This document shows positions 59,013 to 64,000 of a stretch of 64,000 nucleotides of DNA, one piece after another. Source of the stretch: Streptomyces composti (GTDB lineage Bacteria; Actinomycetota; Actinomycetes; Streptomycetales; Streptomycetaceae); NCBI RefSeq assembly GCF_012034205.1, contig NZ_JAATEM010000001.1, positions 186,001 to 250,000 on the forward strand, in the 5' to 3' direction. Within the stretch, counting starts at the first letter, position 1. The number at the start of each line of letters is the position of its first letter. A model generated the notes under the pieces. It made no database searches. It saw only the letters and a list, made by a program, of their open reading frames with translations, and was not told where the DNA came from. Position numbers and translations under genes: made by a program.

Positions 59013-60269
59013 GTGGTGGACCCGGACGAGGAGTCGGCCAGGGCGCAGCAGCGTATGGAGCGCCTGCTCAACGCTGTCCTGGCGGTCAGCCGCGAGCTGG
59101 AGCTGCCGGTGGTGCTGCGGCGCATCGTCAGCACCGCCATGGACCTGGTCGACGCCCGCTACGGCGCCCTGGGCGTGCTCAACGACGACGGTTCAGCGCT
59201 GGAGAAGTTCATCCCGCTCGGCCTGAACCAGCAGGAGTACGACGCCCTGGCCGGCTCCGACTTCCCGCACGGCCGTGGCCTGCTCGGCCATCTGATCCAC
59301 CACCCCGAGCCGCTGCGCGTGGCGGACCTGCCGGGCCACCCCGACTCGGTGGGCTTCCCGCCGGGCCACCCGCCGATGCGCACCCTGCTCGGCGTCGCCA
59401 TCAGCGTCCGCGGCCGGATCTACGGCAATCTCTACCTGTGCGACCGGCGGGACGGCCGGCGCTTCGACGACCACGACGAGGCCGTGGTGACCGCACTCGC
59501 CGGGGCCGCAGGCATCGCCATCGAGAACGCCCGCCTCTACGAGCAGTCCCGGTCCTCGGCCGAGCACTTCCAGCGGCTGCTGCTGCCCACCCTGCCCGAG
59601 CCGGCACCGTTCGCCGCCGCGGCCGAGTACCGCCCCGCCAAGGCACCCGGTCACCATCTCGGGGGCGACTGGTACGACGTGCTGCCGCTGCCGGACGGCT
59701 CCTGCGCCGCCATCATCGGGGACGTGGTCGGACACGACCTGACCGCGGCGGCGGCCATGTCGCAGATCCGCAACATGCTGCGCGCCCTGCTCTACGACCG
59801 CCGCACCCCGCCCAGCCTGGTCCTGCACCGCCTCGACCACACCCTGCACGCCATCACCAAGGCCCCCGTCACCACTGCCTGCCTCGCCCGCATCGAACGG
59901 CAGGGCGAGGGGTGGCGTGTGCTGTGGTCCACTGCGGGACATCTGCCGCCGCTCGTCGTCACGGCCGACGGACACGCCAGTTACCTGGAGGCCGAGCCCG
60001 GTCTGCCGCTCGGCGTGGACGAGTCGCTGCCCCGCCCCGACCACACCCGCGCGCTGAAGCCGGGGGACACGGTCCTGCTGTACACCGACGGACTGGTCGA
60101 GCATCCCCGCCGCTCGCTGGACGCCTGCCTGGACGAACTCGCCGCGGAGGCAGCGGCGCACAGCGGCCTGCCGCTGAAGGACCTGTGCCGCGTGCTGGCC
60201 GACCGGCACCCCGGCTCGGGCGACGACGATCTCGCGCTCCTGGCGATCCGGCCACCGGGCCCGCCCTGA
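59013..60269 (+). CDS. GAF-domain PP2C (SpoIIE) phosphatase with a DevS-type GAF domain
   Basis: A 418-aa soluble protein. The GAF domain (~20-175; [25 protein letters not shown], then [31 protein letters not shown]) is of the DevS/DosT heme-GAF type, with a histidine at about residue 119 where those sensors hold heme. A SpoIIE-type PP2C domain follows (~195-415; [21 protein letters not shown]-type [30 protein letters not shown]), with its metal aspartates intact. It may reverse kinase phosphorylation of anti-sigma antagonists in response to gas or redox state. GAGGAG precedes GTG 59013. Confidence 0.85.
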   Translation: MVDPDEESARAQQRMERLLNAVLAVSRELELPVVLRRIVSTAMDLVDARYGALGVLNDDGSALEKFIPLGLNQQEYDALAGSDFPHGRGLLGHLIHHPEPLRVADLPGHPDSVGFPPGHPPMRTLLGVAISVRGRIYGNLYLCDRRDGRRFDDHDEAVVTALAGAAGIAIENARLYEQSRSSAEHFQRLLLPTLPEPAPFAAAAEYRPAKAPGHHLGGDWYDVLPLPDGSCAAIIGDVVGHDLTAAAAMSQIRNMLRALLYDRRTPPSLVLHRLDHTLHAITKAPVTTACLARIERQGEGWRVLWSTAGHLPPLVVTADGHASYLEAEPGLPLGVDESLPRPDHTRALKPGDTVLLYTDGLVEHPRRSLDACLDELAAEAAAHSGLPLKDLCRVLADRHPGSGDDDLALLAIRPPGPP

Positions 60270-60301
60270 GCCGTGCCCCGGTGCACGAAGCGGCGGCGGG
60301 T

Positions 60302-60317
60302 AGGGCCGACCGGCCCT
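60302..60317. promoter_or_regulatory. DevR/OsdR-like box before the response regulator
   Basis: AGGGCCGACCGGCCCT is nearly palindromic, 96 bp before ATG 60413. The 16-bp sequence TAGGGCCGACCGGCCC here recurs at 61582-61597. Confidence 0.6.
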
Positions 60318-60412
60318 GGCCCCGCGGGCCCGGATGGCGGAGGATCGGCGAAGGACGGACAGTTGCATCGCGCGGTGCGAAGGAGCGCGCGATGCGGAGA
60401 AGGAGCGATTCC

Positions 60413-61105
60413 ATGGCGGACGGCGCGCAGCCGGGCGACGGCGGCCCGATCAGGGTCTTCCTGCTGGACGACCACGAGGTGGTGCGGCGCGGGGTGCACG
60501 ATCTGCTGGACGACGAACCGGACATCACCGTCGTCGGCGAGGCCGGCACGGCCGAGCAGGCCCTGGTCCGCGTGCCCGCGCTGCGTCCGCAGGTGGCCGT
60601 GCTGGACGTGCGGCTCCCGGACGGCGACGGCGTGACCGTCTGCCGCGAGCTGCGCTCGCGGATGCCGGAGCTGGCCTGTCTGATGCTCACCTCCTTCGAC
60701 GACGAGGAGGCGCTGCTCGACTCGATCATGGCCGGGGCCGCCGGATACGTACTGAAGCAGATCAAGGGCTCGGACCTGGTGTCGGCGGTCCGCACCGTCG
60801 CCTCCGGCCAGTCGCTGCTCGACCCCAGCGTCACGGCCCGGGTGATGGACCGGCTGCGCCAGGAGCGGGAGCCGTCACCGGAGGAGGAGGCGCTGCCGGG
60901 GCTCACCGAGCGGGAGCGGGAGATCCTGGCCCTGATCGGCGAGGGCCTGACCAACCGGCAGATCGGCCAGCGTCTCTACCTCGCCGAGAAGACGGTGAAG
61001 AACCACATCTCGCGGCTGCTGGCCAAGCTGGGCGTGGAGCGGCGCATCCAGGCGGCGGTCATCGCCACCCAGGCCCAGGACCGGCTCAGGCACGAAGGGC
61101 ACTGA
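60413..61105 (+). CDS. DevR/OsdR-like response regulator
   Basis: A 230-aa NarL-family regulator very close in sequence character to mycobacterial DevR (DosR) and Streptomyces OsdR. The receiver is [24 protein letters not shown], phospho-acceptor Asp in [13 protein letters not shown] (~64), with Thr in MLTSFDD and Lys in VLKQIKG. The LuxR domain is [25 protein letters not shown], recognition helix [16 protein letters not shown] 60413 is preceded by AAGGAG; ATG 60392 is an alternative. A DevR-like box upstream suggests autoregulation. It probably directs the surrounding regulon. Confidence 0.9.
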   Translation: MADGAQPGDGGPIRVFLLDDHEVVRRGVHDLLDDEPDITVVGEAGTAEQALVRVPALRPQVAVLDVRLPDGDGVTVCRELRSRMPELACLMLTSFDDEEALLDSIMAGAAGYVLKQIKGSDLVSAVRTVASGQSLLDPSVTARVMDRLRQEREPSPEEEALPGLTEREREILALIGEGLTNRQIGQRLYLAEKTVKNHISRLLAKLGVERRIQAAVIATQAQDRLRHEGH

Positions 61106-61125
61106 CCGGGGGGAAGGGCGACGAC

Positions 61126-61548
61126 TCACCCGTTCCCGGGCGTCCCCCTCAGCTCGCGGCCGGTGACCAGCTCGGCCTCGATCCGCACGATCACCGACTC
61201 CGGCAGGGGCATCCAGGAGGCGGGGGCGGTCTCGGACAGCCGTTCCACCTCGGCCGGGTCGGTCACCACGGTGGCCGGCCCGGTGACGATCACGCTCCAG
61301 CCGGAGCGGGTGGCCGCGTCGTACTCGTCCGCCTCGAAGGCCACGACGAAGCCGTCCACCGCGCGCACCAGCTCGGAGTTGGGCGAGGTGCGCAGCAGGA
61401 CGTTGGCGTCCGCGTCCAGGGAGAAATTGATGGGCAGCACCGCCGGAAGGGCGTGCCGGGTGTAGACCACGCGGCCGACCGGCACCTTGGCGAGCAGCCG
61501 AAGGCACTCCTGCCGGTCGAGTGCGCGGAAGGCGTCCTGGTGGTCCAT
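61126..61548 (-). CDS. Pyridoxamine 5'-phosphate oxidase-like FMN-binding protein
   Basis: A 140-aa split-barrel flavin-binding protein. Family blocks are LLAKVPVGRVVYTRHALPAVLPINFSLD, VAFEADEYDAATRSGWSVIVTGPATVV and the C-terminal IVRIEAELVTGREL. It resembles the actinobacterial PNPOx-like group that binds F420 or FMN, many members of which are in the DosR regulon. ATG 61548 lies 34 bp from a DevR-like box. Convergent with the response regulator gene, it is probably one of its targets. Confidence 0.85.
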   Translation of the reverse strand: MDHQDAFRALDRQECLRLLAKVPVGRVVYTRHALPAVLPINFSLDADANVLLRTSPNSELVRAVDGFVVAFEADEYDAATRSGWSVIVTGPATVVTDPAEVERLSETAPASWMPLPESVIVRIEAELVTGRELRGTPGNG

Positions 61549-61581
61549 TGCTTCATGTTCTCCGCCACCGCCGCGAGAGGA

Positions 61582-61598
61582 TAGGGCCGACCGGCCCC
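61582..61598. promoter_or_regulatory. DevR/OsdR-like box before the PNPOx-like gene
   Basis: TAGGGCCGACCGGCCCC lies 34 bp upstream of the minus-strand ATG 61548. It shares 16 contiguous bases with the box before the response regulator. Confidence 0.6.
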
Positions 61599-61791
61599 AC
61601 CTGCGCGGCTGTCCTCAATTCTCAGGAAAGGATCACCGACCGGGCCGTCCGGGACAAGGCGCCGACCACCGCCGGCACCGTGGCCGGTGCGCCGCTCCCC
61701 GACGGCGTGGGCGCGGTGCGCATGCGTGGCGCCGCGGCCGGGCGGGGCACCGTGCTCGCGCGAAGCGCCCGGCACCAGGTGGGCACAGCGC

Positions 61792-63531
61792 TCACGCGCC
61801 GCTCTCCGCGGGCAGCGGCACCGTCCACTCCACGACCGTGCCGGTCGGCTCGTTCGGGCCGACGGTGAGGTCACCGCCCAGGTCGGTGGCGCGGCGGCGG
61901 CAGTTGTCCAGGCCGCTGCGGCGGGTGACGGCCGGGTCGATGCCGCGGCCGTTGTCCGCGACCCGCAGCCGCAGCCGGGTGCCGTCGGCCTCGGCGGTGA
62001 CCTCCACCGCGGAGGCCTTCGCATGCCGGGCCACGTTGGACAACGTCTCGCGGAGCACCGCGAGCAGATGCTCGGCGTGCGCCGCGGGCACGCCCGTGTC
62101 CAGCAGCCCGGTCATGCGCAGGGCGGGGCTGAAGCCCAGCACCTCGGCGGCCAGGTCGGTCTCCGCCAGCAGCTGCGCCCGCAGTTTCGGCCGCCCCTCG
62201 GAGCGGTCGTGCTCCCGCAGGGCGTAGATGGTGGTCCGCACCGTCTTGACGGTGTCGTCGAGGTCGTCGATCACCCGCTGGACCCGCTTGGCCACGTCGG
62301 GGCGGTCGTCCAGCCGGGCCAGCACGGAGTTGAGGGTCAGGCCCGAGGCGAACAGACGCTGGATGGCCAGGTCGTGCAGATCGCGGGCGATGCGGTCGCG
62401 GTCGGTCAGCACCATCAGCTGCTCGGCCTCCCTGCGGTGCTCGGCGATCTCCAGCGCGAGCGCGGCCTGGTCGGCGAAGCCGCTGATCATCGTCATGGTG
62501 GCATCGGAGAAGGTCTCGCCGCCCGGCATGTTGGCCACCTGCAGTACGCCGCGGACGTGCTCGCGGCCGCTGAGCGGCAGCAGGAAGCCCGGGCCCAGCC
62601 GTACCCGGCTGGCGGAGCCGCTGCCCTCCTGGGGCTCCTGGGACAGCGCGCTGCTGGTGATCCGCTCACCGGTCCGGTGGACCTTCACGGCGAGCGAGGT
62701 CTCCGGCAGCAGCAGTCCGCGCACCTCCTCGGCACCCTCGCCCTCGGCCGCCTCGATCACCAGCTCCCCGCCCTCGGCGATCGGCACCGCCACCGTCACC
62801 AGATCCGCCCCGGCCAGCGACCGTACCGTCGCCGCCACCTGGTGCAGCACGGAGTCGGGCTCGGTCCCGGACAGCAGGCTGCGGGTCAGCTCGCTGCTGG
62901 CGGCCTGCCACTGCTCACGGCGGCGCGTGTCCTCGTAGAGCCGGGCGTTGTCGATGGCGACACCGGCCGCCGCGGCCAGGGTGCGCAGCACCGCCTCGTC
63001 CTCGTCGTCGAACTCGCCCCCGTCGCGCTTGTCCGTCAGATACAGGTTGCCGAAGACGCGTCCGCGCACCCGGATCGGGGTACCGAGGAACGACGTCATG
63101 GGCGGATGCCCCTCGGGAAAGCCCACCGACTCCGGATGTCTGGTGAGGTCGGCCAGGCGCAGCGGCTCCGGCTCCCGGATCAGCAGGCCCAGGATGCCGC
63201 GCCCCTCCGGGTAGTGGCCGATCCGCTCGATGGTCTCCTCGTCCACGCCGACGGTGATGAACTGGGCGATCTTGCCCTCCTCGCCGAGCACGCCCAGCGC
63301 CCCGTACTCGGCGTCGACCAGGGTGACCGCGGACTCGGTGATGCGCCGCAGCACCACACCCAGGTCGAGATCGGAACCGATCGACAGCACCGCGTCCAGC
63401 AGGGTGTGCACCCGGTCACGGGTGGCCCGCACCTGCGCCACCTGCGCCTGCAGGCCCTCCAGCAGCTCGTCCAGCCGCAGCTGAGGTGCCCCCGGGCCGC
63501 GCCCGTGCCGTTCGACCGGACTGTCCACCAT
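61792..63531 (-). CDS. DevS/OsdK-like histidine kinase with two GAF domains
   Basis: A 579-aa soluble sensor kinase. GAF 1 (~45-190; RITESAVTLVDAEYGALGVLGEEG, HPPMTSFLGTPIRVRGRVFGNLYLTDKRDG) has a histidine near residue 141 at the position used for heme in DevS. GAF 2 (~215-360) is followed by HisKA_3 (RDRIARDLHDLAIQRLFASG, His near ~387) and an ATPase domain (RLRVADNGRGID, GLDNCRRRATDLGG). It probably phosphorylates the DevR-like regulator nearby in response to oxygen, NO, CO or redox state. ATG 63531 has GGAGGGAGCGGG. It is not in an operon with the regulator, unlike devRS. Confidence 0.9.
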   Translation of the reverse strand: MVDSPVERHGRGPGAPQLRLDELLEGLQAQVAQVRATRDRVHTLLDAVLSIGSDLDLGVVLRRITESAVTLVDAEYGALGVLGEEGKIAQFITVGVDEETIERIGHYPEGRGILGLLIREPEPLRLADLTRHPESVGFPEGHPPMTSFLGTPIRVRGRVFGNLYLTDKRDGGEFDDEDEAVLRTLAAAAGVAIDNARLYEDTRRREQWQAASSELTRSLLSGTEPDSVLHQVAATVRSLAGADLVTVAVPIAEGGELVIEAAEGEGAEEVRGLLLPETSLAVKVHRTGERITSSALSQEPQEGSGSASRVRLGPGFLLPLSGREHVRGVLQVANMPGGETFSDATMTMISGFADQAALALEIAEHRREAEQLMVLTDRDRIARDLHDLAIQRLFASGLTLNSVLARLDDRPDVAKRVQRVIDDLDDTVKTVRTTIYALREHDRSEGRPKLRAQLLAETDLAAEVLGFSPALRMTGLLDTGVPAAHAEHLLAVLRETLSNVARHAKASAVEVTAEADGTRLRLRVADNGRGIDPAVTRRSGLDNCRRRATDLGGDLTVGPNEPTGTVVEWTVPLPAESGA

Positions 63532-63673
63532 TCCCGCTCCCTCCGGTGGGGGTACCGCAAGGCACCCCACCAGCATGCCCAACGGTCCTCCCCGCGCGCG
63601 AACGCTTGCCCAAGTACGCGCCGGCCGTGTGCCGTCCGGACATCGATCGTATGACGCCCCGTCCGGCGCCGGG

Positions 63674-64000
63674 TCAGCGGAGCAGCAGCTGGACGATGGC
63701 GACCGAGCCGACGGCGACGATGAAGACGCGCAGCGCGAAGGGAGGCAGCCGCCGCCCCACCTTCGCGCCGACCTGGCCACCCAGCGCGGACCCGACGGCG
63801 ATCAGCAGCACGGCGGACCAGTCGAAGTCGGCGACGAACAGGAAGAACAGCGCCGCGATGGTGTTCACGATCGCGGCGAGGACGTTCTTCACCGCGTTCA
63901 GGCGCTGCAGGGTGTCGTCGAGCAGCATCCCCATCAGGGACAGGTAGATGATCCCCTGCGCCGCGGTGAAGTAGCCGCCGTAGACGCTGGCGAGCAGCAG
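63674..64000 (-). CDS. TauE/SafE-family (TSUP) permease, C-terminal part
   Basis: The last ~108 codons of a sulfite-exporter TauE/SafE-type membrane protein; the gene begins beyond the window. Visible are the family block VYGGYFTAAQGIIYL, LNAVKNVLAAIVNTIAALFFLF and the repeat-type VGSALGGQVGAKVGRRLPPFALRVFIVAVG, with about four helices. These proteins move anions such as sulfite, sulfolactate or other organosulfur compounds. It is transcribed in the same direction as the GAF kinase, which starts 142 bp downstream of its stop. Confidence 0.88.
   Translation of the reverse strand: MLLASVYGGYFTAAQGIIYLSLMGMLLDDTLQRLNAVKNVLAAIVNTIAALFFLFVADFDWSAVLLIAVGSALGGQVGAKVGRRLPPFALRVFIVAVGSVAIVQLLLR

Overview
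This window is about 64 kb of very GC-rich, densely packed DNA with GTG and TTG starts, TAnnnT -10 elements, many translationally coupled gene pairs and gene families typical of Streptomyces (ergothioneine egtABCD, class F sortase, SpoIIE/GAF phosphatase, DUF574-type methyltransferase, FHA, LacI, LysR and TetR regulators). It reads as a Streptomyces chromosome segment. The order rmdA - LysR - sdhCAB - sugar-binding lipoprotein - egtDCBA resembles my memory of the S. coelicolor SCO0910-SCO0930 region; that comparison is from memory, not from a search.

Layout. 1-6.3 kb: the end of lysyl-tRNA synthetase, then envelope genes (polysaccharide deacetylase, class F sortase, two signal-peptide/C-terminal-anchor proteins, a DUF4239-type membrane protein, a proline-rich secreted protein, a repeat lipoprotein). 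6.5-9.4 kb: a methyltransferase gene overlapping the c-di-GMP enzyme gene rmdA. 9.5-13.9 kb: a LysR gene divergent from sdhCAB, with a palindrome and a DevR-like box between them. 14-22 kb: luciferase-like monooxygenase, HAD phosphatase, dodecin, a sugar-binding lipoprotein broken by an in-frame TAG, and the coupled egtABCD operon. 22.3-31.2 kb: single genes (PARG-like, MazF-like, cysteine hydrolase, nucleotidyltransferase, FHA protein, two small secreted proteins sharing a promoter motif, phosphoribosyltransferase, CoA transferase, zinc ribbon, LysR). 31.5-37.2 kb: a TetR gene with twin operators facing a PaoABC-type molybdenum hydroxylase operon with XdhC. 37.3-42 kb: FMN reductase/TetR pair with twin operators, LacI regulator, thioredoxin and a disulfide-reductase-like flavoprotein. 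42-47.2 kb: ABC-F ATPase with a possible leader peptide, a frameshifted peptide deformylase, TPR protein, pirin, lipoprotein.

47.2-52 kb (all minus strand): histidine kinase and response regulator, then an ABC ATPase, permease and an esterase-fold protein that lacks its serine nucleophile. Related palindromes lie ahead of the kinase and ahead of the ABC genes. 52.2-63.5 kb: a dormancy/hypoxia-type island with universal stress protein, GNAT/acyl-CoA-synthetase fusion, flavodoxin, membrane-anchored Mrr-like nuclease, DoxX-like protein, GAF-PP2C phosphatase, DevR/OsdR-like regulator, FMN-binding split-barrel protein and DevS-like GAF kinase. GGGnCC..GGnCC-type boxes precede five of its transcription units, and one similar box precedes sdhC. 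The window ends inside a TauE/SafE-family permease gene.

No tRNA, rRNA, CRISPR, insertion sequence or att site was recognised.
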